Source: Hippopus hippopus (Eukaryota; Mollusca; Bivalvia; Cardiida; Cardiidae). Taken from it: a DNA stretch of 64,000 nucleotides. The stretch lies in NCBI GenBank assembly GCA_946811185.2, contig OX328097.1, forward strand, positions 29,597,627-29,661,626, written 5' to 3'. The translations under genes and the position numbers were made by a program. Below, one piece after another: positions 24,801 to 39,800 of this stretch. The notes under the pieces were generated by a model. That model was given only the letters and a program-made list of their open reading frames with translations. It did no database searches and was not told where the DNA came from. Position 1 is the stretch's first letter. Each line of letters opens with the position of its first letter.

Positions 24801-27800
24801 ATGTTTCAGTTAAGTTCCATTTACCAATCAATTACATGGTTTAAAGACCCAAAAAGAGATTGTTTGAAAAAAATCATGGAAAAAGAAGTAAATACTGTTA
24901 AAAATTAATAAGTAAGATTCATTTATTTTTACCTCTTTATCAGACAACTAAAACATTGTCATATGAAACTATCATACAGGTTCAATAGACTGGTTGGATC
25001 ATGCATATGAGGAGAATGCATTTTGTTGTTGAAATTAATGAAAATATCTGATCTGATTTCAGACTGTAAGAATGCATTTGAAATACAGTTGCGAGATCAC
25101 AGTAACCACGTTATATTAGTATGTAAGACATCCGAGGAAAAGAGTAATTGGATGGCTGCTTTAATATCACTCCAAACTAGAAGGTTTGTATGTTTTAGAG
25201 ATAAAAGTGGTTCTTATTCTAAATTACAACACTAGGTTTTTGACTGGCTGTCTGACATTTTGACTCAGCCTGTCAGATTTTTTTCGTTCTTTTCTGCATT
25301 TGGGTAATACAAACCACTTATTCAAACTTGAAATGATCAGAATCCAGTGTGACCTTTTTTGGTTAACTCTTTCTGTGCCAAATTTATAATCTCATCCTCT
25401 TTCAGTAGCTAAAATTACAATCCACTTAAACTTAGAAAGATTTTTATCTTACAGGCTTGACTAAACAAGCAGAAGTGTAGATCCAAAATAAGACTGCATG
25501 TCCTGTGCAGTCTGATCTTGATCGATGCAATCTGCAAAAGAACCTGTTTTCACATATGAGACTGAAAGAGTTAAGTGTGTTAAATAACGTAACCTTTTAT
25601 TCTTTACATTGTTAGCGCAAATAGTAATAAACCTACTGTCCCTCCCATGCACCCCTTCCTCCCTTCCTTCAGCCCACCCACCCTTCTGTCTGTCCGTCTG
25701 TCCTTGATAAAATTGGTAACAGATTATGTCTGATATTGGTTTATCAATGTTTGATTCATTAAGTTGATATACATAAAGCAAGTCTGTTTTTTAGAACATG
25801 TTTTTTTTTTCTTCAGCATGTTGGAGCGACAATTAGACACCATTCTGAGGGAAGAAGAAAGACAACAGCCTCTCAAACTTCCCCCACCTGAGCTGTACAA
25901 GTAGGCACCTTTCTCAATTTTTCTACCATTTCTCTCACTTAACCCTTTACCATATTATATTAATGTCTTCTTAGAAAGAGGCCTTTTAAAAGCATTGTGG
26001 GAAAAGAAGAAGAATGCTTGTGACCAGCTTTTTCTCCTTTTCCAAAAATCTTTTATTTAGAAAAGCAATTTCAATCACTTTAGTTGAACACAGTTAGTCG
26101 TCTGTAAATGCTATCAAGTTGGACAAGTCTCAAATTTCGTTTTTTGATAAAGCGATAACCCCTTTAAACAACAGATGATAGCTTCTTTGCTTGTAACAGA
26201 CTTTTATTGACCATCCCTATTTTACAAAGACCTTAAAATCATATGCTGCAGGAGATTCCAAGAGGTAAAAAGTTAAATTTCTGAAAGAATAAATGCTTTT
26301 GTGGAATGCCTGGGGTGTAATTTCAACACTTGTATGTAGGTAAGGAATTTAAGGTTTTGGGAGGATTGCACCACCGAAGTGCATCACAGACTTTTACATA
26401 ATGGAAGCATTAGGTGTGTGTAAACCAGCTTACGCTCGTTCAAATTGAGGGTGTGTAATCAGCATCACTTGACTTCAAACAGGCAGTGGGTGCATTCTGG
26501 AAAAGTAAGAAGGAAAAAGATTTATATCACAATTGTTAATGTGAGTAGAAATATCTGTATGATCATGACACTATTTTTGAAAGGTATTCTTGATAAAGAT
26601 TTTAAATCAAGGTTTTTAAGACACACTCAAATTTTTTACTCCTCCCTCTTTTGTTTGTATCATGGGGGATCTGGCCCCCTCTGAGGTCATCCTGGATTCA
26701 TCATTGTAAAATCAGTTTCAATGAAATTATGCCTTTTTTTTCCCAGTGAATACTGTAAAGCTCCTTAGAATATTTTTGATAAAAATAACTTGCATGTATG
26801 ATCTTTTCACCAAATATCAAAATTTTAGACTTGTCCAATTTGAAAGAATTTGCAGGGGACAAAGTAAGTGTGACTAAGAAATTGAACTTTGGTTTTAGAG
26901 GGGTTAAAAAATATTTTGGCATAAGGAGAAAATGCTGGTTACTAGTGTTTTCTCAAACAGGTTTCTACTATGATCTGTTTTAACCCAAAAAAGCCTTTCA
27001 TAGGTACAAATGCCTTTGCAGCCATTGCAGATCAAGATCAGACTGCACAGAACATGCATTCAGATCTCTAATCTACACTGTCCCCTTTGTAGGAACCCTA
27101 TAGACATAACTTACCATCATATTGCAATTAAATGGGTCTTATTTTTAAATTGAAATGTCTGTTGGGTTTATTCGGCTCAAAAAGGGTTAAATACTTTGAA
27201 GTTTTGGTTGCTGTGTAGCTCTTCAACTCTATACCTCATTGATTTACAGCAGACAGCTTTGATGTATTCTTGTAAGATGTGCTTGATCAACATGAATTCA
27301 GGTTAAATATAGAAATACAAATCCAACTGTTGTGGCAAAAGGAGAACTTGCTTGTTACGAGTATTTTCTCCAGTTGCCACTCTGCTCAAAATTGACTGCT
27401 ACCGGTCATAGAAAGGAGCAAGATAATGAAATAGTAAAAAATAAGAGCAAATGGAAAATTTTTACTGGTTTAACCTTTCCCATCCAAAATTCATGTGTAT
27501 AGGTATTTGATCTTAGTCTATGGAAGATTTTGATGATAGTATAGATTTTTAATGTAAAGCATTTGATTTAAATCTGTATTTATGTGATTTGACATCTTTT
27601 TTTGTAGATTTGCAATAGAAGATTCTGATAATAATATAGTTTTTGAAGAAGCACAGGCAGTGCACGGAGAGAGTCCACTGATCAAGGGCGGGACCCTGTT
27701 GAAACTAGTGGAGCGTCTCACATATCATATGTATGCTGACCCCAAGTTTGTCCGCACATTCCTGACGACATATAGATCCTTTTGTAGCCCCCTTCAACTC

Positions 27801-30800
27801 TTAGATCTTCTTATAGAGAGGTTTGTATGTTTGAGAAATAAGTCTGTGTTTTCATTCAAGCTGAGCATAATTTCCATCTTTTTCATTATAGCCAACACCT
27901 TTAAGATTTTTATACCCCCCACAACGAAGTGGAGGGGGGTATACTGGAATCGCCATGGCTGTCTGTCCGTCCGTCCGTCTGTACATAGACACAAATTTGT
28001 CTGGCGAAATACTCTTACAGTTTTTCAGGTACTGAACTCAAATTTATACACAGTGTTCCTATATATATGAAGTTGTGCATGTGCAATTTTCAAGACCCTG
28101 CTGCGATGCGTTGCAGAATTATCTCCCCTTGAACTTTGCAATTTTCGCTAAATTGTATCGCTTTAATTCAAAATTTGTCCAGTGTAATACTCCTTCAATT
28201 TTTAGTGTACAAAACTAATTAATTATGTGTTTCTTCCTGTGAATTCTGTTTTTTTATTATAATCTGTCCATCCGTCCGTCTGTCCATAGACACAAATTTG
28301 TTCGCTGAAATACTCCTACAGTTTTTCAGGTACTGAACTCAAATTTACTCACAATGTTCCTATATATATAAAGTTGTGCATGTGCAATTTTCATGACTCT
28401 GCTGCGATGTGTTTGCAGAATTATCTCCCCTTGAACTTTGCAATTTTTGCTAAATTATATCGCTTTAATTCACAATTTGTTCGGTGTAATACTCCTACAA
28501 TTTTTAATGTACAAAACTATGTGAATGTGAATTCCGTGTTTAATTTGTGCTAAACCTATCTTAGTATTATTAGTAGTTGGCCTCAAGTCAGAGAAAAAGG
28601 TGAGGGGTTTCAAAAACATGTAAGCAATTTATATTTCAGCCACATATTTTTCTTAAGAGCCCCCCCCCCCCCCACCTCCTTCCCCAATCTGAAAAATGAC
28701 CGAGTGAGAAGGCAGATAGATTTTAGAAATCTAACAATAATTGTGAAGTAAGATTACTTTCAAACCTCTTTGGCCATACTGATTAATTATTTTTACTTCA
28801 ACTATAATGCAGGGACAAGACATGTATGTGTGTGAGGTGTTCTGTCTCAGCTTATAGAATGGGACTTAAGATGGAGAACAACATTTAGATTAGTTTTTAA
28901 GGCCCTTGATCTTTGTATAATCATATAAATATATATATGAGCCATTCTCAGTAAAAAGGGGGCTTAATCAAGCCTTAATGCATCTGCGAAAAGTATCAAC
29001 CCAGGTCAGCCCACCCAGTCCACGCAGGCTGACCCGAGCCGAAACTTTTCGCTACTGGCTATTTTTTTGTGTGCCCAAGGACCAGTCTACCTCATGAATA
29101 AGACATTTTTTGAAAAAGGTGGCTATTATTTATCCATAATTATATGATGGCTTACCAGGTACCATGGATCACGGAGATACATTAAGCCCTCTTTTCACGG
29201 AGCATGACTCATATGCATTTATTTTCTTCTTACATTTGTTTCAGGTTTGAAATTCCAGAGCATTTTTTGTATTTGGACATTGAGATAGAGGAAGAAGATA
29301 GTGATAACCTTCAAGTCCGAGAAGATCTCAAACGTTTTCGTAAAGAATATGTTAAGCCAGTGCAATTTCGGTAGGTTGATATGAATTTTGTTATGCTCTG
29401 GTAAAGGGGTATTAAGTGACCTTGAATTATGACTGTTGGAAAAGGATTAAGAATTGATAGGTATGTAGTTGTACAGTTTGCAGTTGTATATGATCTTTCA
29501 AAAATATGTAGGAGTAATAGTTTTAAAGATACATCTATACTGATCTTCAGGCAGTTTTCTGCCAGTTTTTAACCCATAGCCGTTTCATCCTTAACTCTTT
29601 CCCAAACGACAAAATTTTGGACTAGTCCAAATTGAAATCATTTGCAGACGACAAAATCAATGTGAATCAAAAATTGAAATTTGATTTGGAAAGGGTAGAA
29701 AACATTGTGGGAAAAGGAGAAATTGCTGGTTAGTAGCATTTTCTCCTTTTCCCACAATATTTTCAAAGGCTTTCTATCTCAGGGTCGTCAAAAGTCGGGA
29801 TTGTGTGGTAAAGGGTTAATTTATGGAACTATAGTCATTCTTGTACCTTGAAAACTCAAGCAGTTGATTTGGCAACCTATGTACGTCAAATGCTGTAGTC
29901 ACACCAAAAATCCAACAACTATTCTTAAGATATGATGTAACCAAGTTGTGTAAAGTATGTACTATAGGGAAGATGGGATTTTTATTGTTAAAATCAAAAA
30001 TAAGAAAAAGATTGGCACAGATGATTCAAAGGAAAGAAGGAATATAATTATTCTTTAATCCTTCCAGTCCAATTTCTCTGCAGTACACTGACAAATCTAT
30101 CCTAAAGGAAGATAGCAGATCAAATTCTGAAATGTGTATTGAGTGAGAAAATCCATTAATTTTTAAGTCTCTATCCAATCTGCAATCTGTGCTCTTTTGC
30201 ATGCCTCAAGAATGATAATTAGACTTGTCCAAATTGTAGAAATTGAGGTGGAATCAAATAAAGAAACACTGATCTGAGAAAACAAATGTTTTGAGTAGTG
30301 TGTTCATTTGTAACAGTATTTTTCAAATGTCTGATGCAGAATAGATTTAGCAAATCTTCATTACTTGTGTTTCAGAGTGGTGAATGTGTTACGACACTGG
30401 GTGGATCACCACTTTTATGACTTTGAGAGAGACAATACTCTCTTAGAGAAAATGAAACAGTTTCTTGATACTGTGAAAGGAAAAGCCATGAAGAAGATGG
30501 CTGATTCTATCTTGAAAGTGATACAGAGGCGGGTAAGGCTGCAATTCTTCTTTTTATCTTAATTAAGGTCACTTGTAAGAGCATTGGGTCCCTTTGGCTT
30601 GGTGTTGGAGGTGCTGGTATTATTATGCCCCCCTTCAACGAAGTGGGGGTATATTGCTTTGCTAATGTCGGTCGGTCGGTAGACCTTACCTTGTCCGGAT
30701 GATAACTAGACACAGAATTGACCTAGGTTCGTCAAATTTGGCACAGACATGCGTCTCTGAGTGCAGATGATCCCTATTGATTTTGAGGTCAATCGGTCAA

Positions 30801-33800
30801 AGGTCAAGGTCACAGTGACCGTCAACATGTTGATATATAGACCAAACCTTGTCCGGATGATAACTAGACACAGAATTGACCTAGGTTCGTCAAATTTGGC
30901 ACAGACATGCGTCTCGGAGTGTAGATGATCCCTATTGATTTTGAGGTCAATCGGTCAAAGGTCAAGGACACAGTGACCATCAACATGTTGATATGTAGAC
31001 CAAACCTTGTCCGGATGATAACTAGACACAGAATTGACCTAGGTTCATCAAATTTGGCACAGACATGCATCTCGGAGTGTAGATGATCCCTATTGATTTT
31101 GAGGTCAATAGGTCAAAGGTCAAGGTCACAGTGACCGTCAACATGTTGATATATAGACCAAACCTTGTCCGGATGATAACTAGACACAGAATTGACCTAG
31201 GTTCATCAAATTTGGCACAGACATTCGTCTTGGAGTGCAGATAATCCCTATCGATTTTGAGATTAATCCATCAAAGGTCAAGGTCACAGTGGCCTTCAAC
31301 TTAATGATATATAGACCAAACCTTGTCCAGATGATAACTAGACACAGAATTGAAATAGGTTCTTCAAATTCTGTACAGATATTCATCTCGGAGTGTAAAT
31401 GATCCCTATCGATTTTGAGATTAATCCATCACAGGTCAAGGTCACAGTGGCCTTCAACTTAATGATATATAGACCAAACCTTGTCCAGATGATAACTAGA
31501 AAAGAATTGACCTAGGTCCTTCAAATTCTGTACAGACATTCATCTTGGAGTGTAAATGATCCCTATCGATTTTAAGGTTAATCCGTGAAAGGTCAAGGTC
31601 ACAGTGACCACCAGATGATTCAGGGCTGGCGCTGTCGTTCGCCACTTGAGCCATTTGCTCAAACAAAATTAAAGTGTCTCAAAAATCATCATATGTGGCT
31701 CAACTTGTGGCTCCAACATTTTATTCGCATATTATCGGGGACGTAGTAAGCATCAAAATGGGAAAAAGTGGAAGTCGAACGTGCGTGCCGAAAAGAAAAT
31801 CGATAACCCAGTCTGTGTATTGGCGACTGTTTACAATCTTGTATGTATACACACGGCGGTGTGTATAATTATGCGAACTGTTGGCAGATTATCACGTTTA
31901 ACAATTGAAGTGGGCTATAAATCAAAAAGATGACATCGATATTTCCCAATCAATTCTTTTGATATCAGTTTATGAACTGTGCCACTTTCTGTATCAATGT
32001 GGCAGTAGGGGGGCATGACTGTTTTACAAACAGACATCTTGTTATGAGGAAATTCTGTAGCCATGATATGACTGAAGTACTGTTGATAGGGGCATAAAAG
32101 GAAATCAAATAGATTTTTAGTCTATAAGAACAAAAAGTATGGTAAGAACAAAAGTAAAGTTCTTCAGCTCATTGTTTATGTCAGTGAAATTATCCATCAT
32201 CTAGTAGTTTTTGAATGTAGTCATATAGTTCAGAAAAGAATTATTTTGTACTTGTTGAAAGAGATCTGTGAATTTGCTCTTTCAGATTCTCTTACAGGGA
32301 TAAGCAATATTAATTGAGGTTAAATACTTGAATATGTACATTTATATTAAACCCTTTACCACACAATCCTGACTTTTAATGGAAGGTTTTGAAAATAGTG
32401 GCAAGTTCCATCATTCGAGCCACTTTTATTTGTTGTCTGCAAATGCTTTGAAATTGCACGAGTCTAAAATTCTTGTCTGGTAAAGACAAAAATTTTAAGC
32501 AAATTTAATTTGGCTGCTTTTGTAAAAAAAACCACGGTATTGTCATAGCCCAGTTGTCTCCTGCTTTGTGCCATTTTGAAGATATTTCCTTCAAGCTTGT
32601 GCTAGTTATTAACTATCACAAGAGGAACCCATACAACAAGGGGGAGGTGACCCTGAAATATTTTTGACTCTGTAAGGCCCCTTTTTCAGCTTAGCATTTT
32701 CACTGAACAGCAACTGCAGCCGAGCATTGGCAGTTACATCAGTTGCTCATGTTACCTCATACCATTATGTTTTCAATAGTAGTCTTCTCTCAATCTGTTT
32801 GTAGATCTACCAAAACTTTGCACATTGATTAACATTTAAAACAAAGAAAAATGTTATTGTTCAGCAGAGTTGAATACATTTTGTAATAGTACATGAAATT
32901 CTATCTCACAATTTTTTCTTTGGCTGACAACAGCAGGTCAGATTAAATTTGTATATGTTCAGTAATACTTGGTATGTAATTTGGAAAAAATTTCAGATGT
33001 TTCATTGTCAATGTTTCAGACTGAGTTTCAAAATGCAGGACGAGAGATTATTTATCAAAAACCACCCCCGACAACTGAATGGCACATAACACACAGCAAG
33101 GAGCAGTTTGATCTTCTCACAGTGAGTATTGCTATAAAAAGAGCTGATTATAACTTGTAGTCTGATCTTGATCAACACAGGCCACAAAGGCAAGTATAGT
33201 TGTGCAAGGCACTTAAAGGGTTGATATATATTTACTGTATATGATGCTGATGCATGCAATAAACAAATGTGAAAAATGGAGGAAATGCTCTTTCTAAGTA
33301 TTTATTTCCTGTTTCACACCTTTCTCAAACCAAGTACCTGGGGTTCAGTGGTTGTATGCAGGGCCAATTATTAAGAGTTGAGGAGTTGGAATCCCAGTTT
33401 GGCCTAAAGTATTCCAAGGATGAATGATAGTCGTTGTAACAGGATTCATTTCTCTCTCACCCCAGAACACAGTTTCAACTTAGTTCATGTTGAACAGTGG
33501 GACAGCAGCTAGTGGCATGGAAAGATTGCTGTGCGTAGCACTGGTCAGGGTTTTCCTTGACGCACGATTTTGTGCGTTTTGACGCATTTTTAAGGAAAAT
33601 GACCCTCATTTTTTTCAGTAATGCGTCATGGTTGACGCACAAACACGATAAGAGGTAATAATGATCGTATATACTTCCGACACTGTTACATCGCGAGTAG
33701 ATGAAAAATCTGGAGTACGAAGAGAAAACGGGACGAAACACTGGACTGTGTATCGATTTTACTAAAATACCGTCGGTCTTTAAACAGGTCTAAACTAAAC

Positions 33801-36800
33801 CAGTCGATCTCTAATGAAAACAATATGGCTCTGTCAAAATCGACGTCATTCTTGCTGTCTGCAAGGAAGAAGAGCCCTTAAACAAAGATCAGACGATACA
33901 ACGCCTGGTAAGAGCACCCAGAATCACATTTCAAGGTCTCGAGGGTTTACTGTGAATTAGCTAAAGAGATACACTTTGTTATTTGTTGAAAACAGCGGCA
34001 TGAACGCGATCCGCGTGTCGAAACACAGGAATCGGCCATTTAATTGGTGAAAATAGTTTATTTTCGGCCGAAATGGATAATCTCTATCAAGAAAAATAAC
34101 AGAGACTTCCCCATCCGGCCGACAACAAGCTTTCTTCGCCAACTAAACGGTCGATTCCTGTAATAAAAACAAAATAACCCTTAACCATAGAGAGAGGCTA
34201 CACATACTTCAAAAATCGACCCTTGTGCATCATCAAAACACTAGCGGTCATGACGATACCCTTGAAACATTAAAATGACATAGAGATATGACAGCTTGTC
34301 TGCAGCTAGAGCATATTTGCTCGTTAAGAACAGGCTTAATAAAGCATACTCCAGATAGTCTTTATGAAAAAGGTGCCACCTAGGCTGTAAGCTCCCTTTA
34401 TATAGAGAATCTCTGGTGTTATTATGTATCTATCACCATGAAATAATTCATATATAGGGTAAATGAAGATTTACAGTGAATAGAAAACACGAAAAAAAAA
34501 CACATACTTTCACAAATAGTAGCTTATGTTTAAGCGAATTTAAATTTTATTGTGACCCCCACAAATTCCAAAATGACCCCCATTATTTTTGACTAGGGGG
34601 TCACAATGACCCCCTATTTTTGTGGCCGAGGGAAAACCCTGACTGGTTAAAAAAATTCAAGAAATGCATGGGTGGTGAAACAAACATCCAAAACTTGTCT
34701 ACTGCAATGTTATTTCAGGTGATAGCCACTTACATTATTCTTTTCTTTCCAGCTGCATCCTATAGAAATAGCACGACAAGTGACCTTGTTCGAGTTTGAC
34801 CTCTACAGAGCTGTCCAGCCGTCAGAACTTGTGGGCAGCGTGTGGATGAAAAACACAAAAAATCAGACGTCCCCGAATCTCCTTAAAATGATAGATTTTT
34901 CAAATTCAGTGAGTAGATGTTTTATTGATAAGGCTTTAACACATGTAATTATTTTATACCTGTGTTCATATTACTCTTACAGTTATACTATTCATAGAAT
35001 TCTGTACCAAAAAAGACTATTACATACCTATGAGAGAGAAAAAATGATGAAGATTAATTAATACATATGACTGAGACATCCTATAGATCAGTAAAATCCA
35101 TTTCAAACCATTGACAGACTCATGAGGTAGACTGGTCCTTGGACACTAAGAAAAAGCTAAAAGTTTTTACCCAGGTCAGCCTGTGTGGATCGTGAAGGCA
35201 GTTTCGGGTCGATACTTTTTGCAGAAACATTAAACCGCCTTTTCACAGAGCATTGCTTAATAATGTGCGAGTCAAATGACAGAATTTGGCTTACGGAGTG
35301 TAGAAAACAGTCTGTGTTAAAGAGAAAATGCTGGTTACAAGGATGATCTTTTTTCCCACCATGCTTCAAAGCCTTCCTCCCTAATGTCAGGAAAAGGTAG
35401 GATTGAATAAAAAAGGGTTAAGCAGGGTATTGAACAGATTAACCCTTTACCAGACGACAAAGTTTTAGCCTTGTCCAAGTTGAAAGCGTTTGCAGACAAC
35501 AATTTTAAGGTGGCTCAAATGGTGCAATTTTTCTTTGATAGGGTAGAAAAAATTGTGGGAAAAGGAGACACTGCTGGTTACCAGCATTTTCTCCTTTACC
35601 CACAATGTTTTCAAAAGCCTTCTTTCCCAGGGGTGTTAAAAGTCTGCATTGTGTGTTAAAAGAATAATTGTCCTGGAGTGTGCTTGATGAATTCAATGGA
35701 TGTTTTTAGGGAGGAAATTTTAAGACTGTTTTTGTAAGAATCTTCAACAAAGCACCAGTTAGATCAAAGATCAGTGGTGAAAAACTATAGATACAGTCTG
35801 ATCTTGATTTGCACAAATTGCACTAACAGCTGAGTTTGATATGAGCTTTATAACTATTTATCACACCATGTTGAGTATTGACAACCCTGCAGAAGGAATC
35901 TTTTGAAAAGGTTGTTGGAAAAGGAGAAAGTGCTGGAACTGTTTTCTACACTAACACAAATTTGATTATTTAAGCCACATTTCAATTGTTGTCTGCATAT
36001 GCTTTCAATTTGGACAAGTCTACATTTTTGTCGTCTGGTAAAGAGTTAAAGAAAATTACATGTCGTAGCTACACATATCCCTGTAGTAGTACGCTATTTT
36101 GACGTCTGTAACAAGTAGCTTGTGAATAAAATAAAGTCCAACATCTAAAAAAAAAAAAACTTGAGCGGTGCTCTGTGAAAGGCGGTTTAATGCATCTTTG
36201 TAATGCATTATACCAAGCCAGTTGATACATAATTAATATGGTTCTGTTTTGTCTTAAAACCGGCTGAACCATGAGGGAGAGTGGTCTTTTGAGATGCAGA
36301 AAATCCACCCACAACAAAATATTTTCACCCAGATGAGCTTGCTCAGACTGCGCAGACTGACACAGGTCAAGAACTTTTTGCAGATGCATTAAGCTGCCTT
36401 TCCACAGAGCAATGGGCACACTTATTTTTGAGAATATTTCCATTTATCACTGTGTTTTAATGTGGTTGTCTACATACATGTTCATGCCTATCCTCGCAGT
36501 GATTCAGATACAGCTGTGCTTTTGATTTTGACCTGTCCAAACTGAAATTATCTAATGAAGACAGCACAAATTATTGACGCACAAAATTAATTTTTAAGCT
36601 GCTAAATAAATAGAGTTTATTTCATCAGCTTGTGGTTAATATGGGGAAATATTTGCCGAAAAAGGGAAAGGTATGCGAAAATAATGAGTGCCGTAAGGCA
36701 CGAGTTATTTTCGCAGACCTTTCCCTTTTGAGGCAAATATTTCCCCATATTAACCACAAGCTGATGAAATAAATTATATATTATATTTCCTCTGATTATT

Positions 36801-39800
36801 TTGTCAACGAATCCCACTTTTAAAACTTAAAAACTTAAAAAAGTAGTTCCAGATTTTTGGCAGGAGGAAAATATTCACTGTGACGGGGAAATAATTCCCC
36901 CCAGCTTAAATTACGACATTTCTTTACCCATAACATTTCTAAAAATAGACACATGAAATATAATATATCAAATTAAAGATTTCCAGCCAATAGTGAAAAC
37001 CCACAGGTTATGTTTTAAAGATTTCGCTCGTTTGAGAAATGTCACCGTATCAGACAGTGTAGATCCAAGATTAGACTGCATGTTCTGTGCAGTCTGATCT
37101 TGATCTACACTGTCTGCAAAAAGCCCACAAAGTCATGCTTAGCAGATAGTGTTAATGTATGAAGAATTTGGCAGCTCATGCCCATACTAAGTGATTGTAG
37201 CTGTTTGGGATTTCTTCAGGTCATGTACAGAGGGCATTAAAATTTCATAGTAATATGCTAACCTCCTAGCTTTTAGAATTTAGGGAAAGGGTCACAGCTG
37301 GTTTATCTGTCAGATATGTGTGACTGGTGAGGTGCTGGTTCATGAAACAATGCCTCTGTTGCAAAGTAGTAATGGTCTTTTATGTATTTTAGATAACGTT
37401 CTGGTTGGAGAAGTGCATCCTTGAAACTGAGAATTTGGAGGAAAGGGTAGCAGTGGTTAGTCGCTGTATAGAAATTATGACAGTATTCCAAGAGTTAAAC
37501 AACTTTAATGGTGTTTTAGAGGTTGTTAGTGCTCTCAACTCAGCACCTGTACATAGATTAGAGCATACTTTCAGTGTAAGTGTGGAAGTTTTTTCACTAT
37601 TTGGATTTATACTAGTATTAACCAACCAAACTTGTTTGAGTTCTAGTTCCAAATTCCAGCTCAGCCATTGGATTGGCTCAATTTCAGCCAAACAGACAGC
37701 TTGTCACGGGGCATGTCAGAGGATTCAGAACTAGAACTGATTTAAAAATGTTTGGTGAAAAGGGCCAGTGATATTATTTTTCCAAGCTTTTTGTATACAA
37801 GTCTGGTCATGGTACTGGGTTTGATAGAAAAAGGATCAGGGTTAGTGAATACGTAATGAGTAGGATCCAAATTATGCCTGGCATGGGAATCTGTTTGCCC
37901 ACTTGACAGCCATCTGATTGAACTTGAAATTGTCAGTTTTTGGGTAAGAACCAAGTCTGTCTGGGCTGAAAGTTCTAAGGAAATGATAGCATTGATCAGT
38001 GTTTAGTTGTATGCTGTCTAAAATTGATATGTGTTTTTTGCAAAAGGAAGTACATTTATTTAGTGGCCAGTTCAATGGCAATTCTTCATTCAATTTCATT
38101 TCTTTTTGACAAGATTTATCCGTCAGATTTGGTATCAAAGTGAAAACATCTCAGCCAAGAAGATGCTTTGAAAAAAATGCTTATCTTAGAAGACTATTTC
38201 TCACTTTACTCATAATAGTATCCTTAACCCTTTACCTCACAATCCAGGAAAAGGAGCAAATGCTGGTTACCAGCATTTTCTCCTTCTCCCACAATGTTTT
38301 CGACCCTATCAAAGACATAGTCTATCATTTGAGCCACATTTATATTGTCGTCTGCAAATGTTTTCAATTTGGACAAGTCCTTAGTTTTGTCGTGTGAGAA
38401 AGAATTTAACTATTTATATTTATTTTGACAGGAGGTGAATCATCGGTTGATAAAAAATATGAATGAATCCAAGGAGCTGAACTCTGATCACTTTAAAAAG
38501 TACACCGAGAAACTCCGCTCCATCAATCCACCCTGTGTTCCATTCCTAGGTAAACTAGATGCAATTGTAACAAAAACTTGCCTTTTACATAGTAACTCTA
38601 AAGGATGTAGGATGATGGAGGCACTGAAAAGTTTTTCTTAATGGGAGCTATTCATATTCTTATAACCTCACTAAAGCTCAAAAATGATTTATCACTGATT
38701 TAAGTAAGACATAGCTGGTGAATCATCACTAGAGAAGAATCCATGCAGAAATTGAGTTTTTCACAACTTAACATTTTTAATTTCATGCTTTTTACTATTG
38801 AACTGTATAGTAATATTTTGGCATTGTTAGTCTTAGCCACAGAGGAGTGATGGACAGTTAAGAAACAATAGAAACAATAACAAATAATCAAAGTAAAGCC
38901 ATGTGTTTTTGTAGTAATTTCATCTATATTTAGATTCATTAGTGACTTTAAGTATACAACTAGCGTACCTATAGAAGGGATCATGTTAATGTTATCTTTT
39001 ACAATACTCACATTAAGGTCATAGAAATAGAATCATTTGAGTATGTAAATCCCTTTTCTTGAAAGTGCTGTATTCAAACAAATGAAAATGTGTGTCTGTA
39101 AGGGTAAATTATTATGAACCTAGTGTTTCAGTATGCTTGGCCTCACATGTAACTGTTCAAATTGACCGTGGAGTAGTATGCTGTTCTGTTTGTTGCACTC
39201 TCTCCACCATTTTAAGATCTTGTCAAAATTAACATGAGTTTAATGAACAAAACCATTATAATAACATTCTAAATTTATAAAGTATTTTTTCTTTTGTGGT
39301 TTTTGTAAAATAATCAGGTAGTTACAAAGAAATTTTCAAAAACAAATGTTAGATAATTTTTAGCCAGATGTCAGTTTTTATACCAACCGAATGGACTGAC
39401 TATACTTTGTTGATTTTCTCTTGTTGAATGTCAAAAACTTATATCATTAAGTCTATCAACCCTTACCAGGTTACATGCTTCAAGACTTATCTATATTGAA
39501 AGCATATACAGAGGACAAATTAGATGTGGCTGTAATAGCGAGATTTGATTTGCCTTCGAAATAGTAGAGAACAAAATGGGAAAAACAAAGACAAGAAAAC
39601 CTCCTTTGGAATTATAAAAGTTCAGGATTGTTTGAAAAAGTTTCTATTTTACTCCCCTTTATTTTGAAGGTATGTATTTAACAAACATCCTAAAAACTGA
39701 AGAAGGAAATCCAGATTTTCTGAAGAGAGATACAGAAGGTTTGATAAACTTCAGTAAAAGGAGAAAAGTGGCCGAGATTACAGGCGAAATTCAGCAATAT

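Noticed and set aside
32997..33019. Alternative acceptor 23 bp upstream for the exon at 33020
   Set aside because: It would shift the frame by two bases and break the CDC25-linker sequence.
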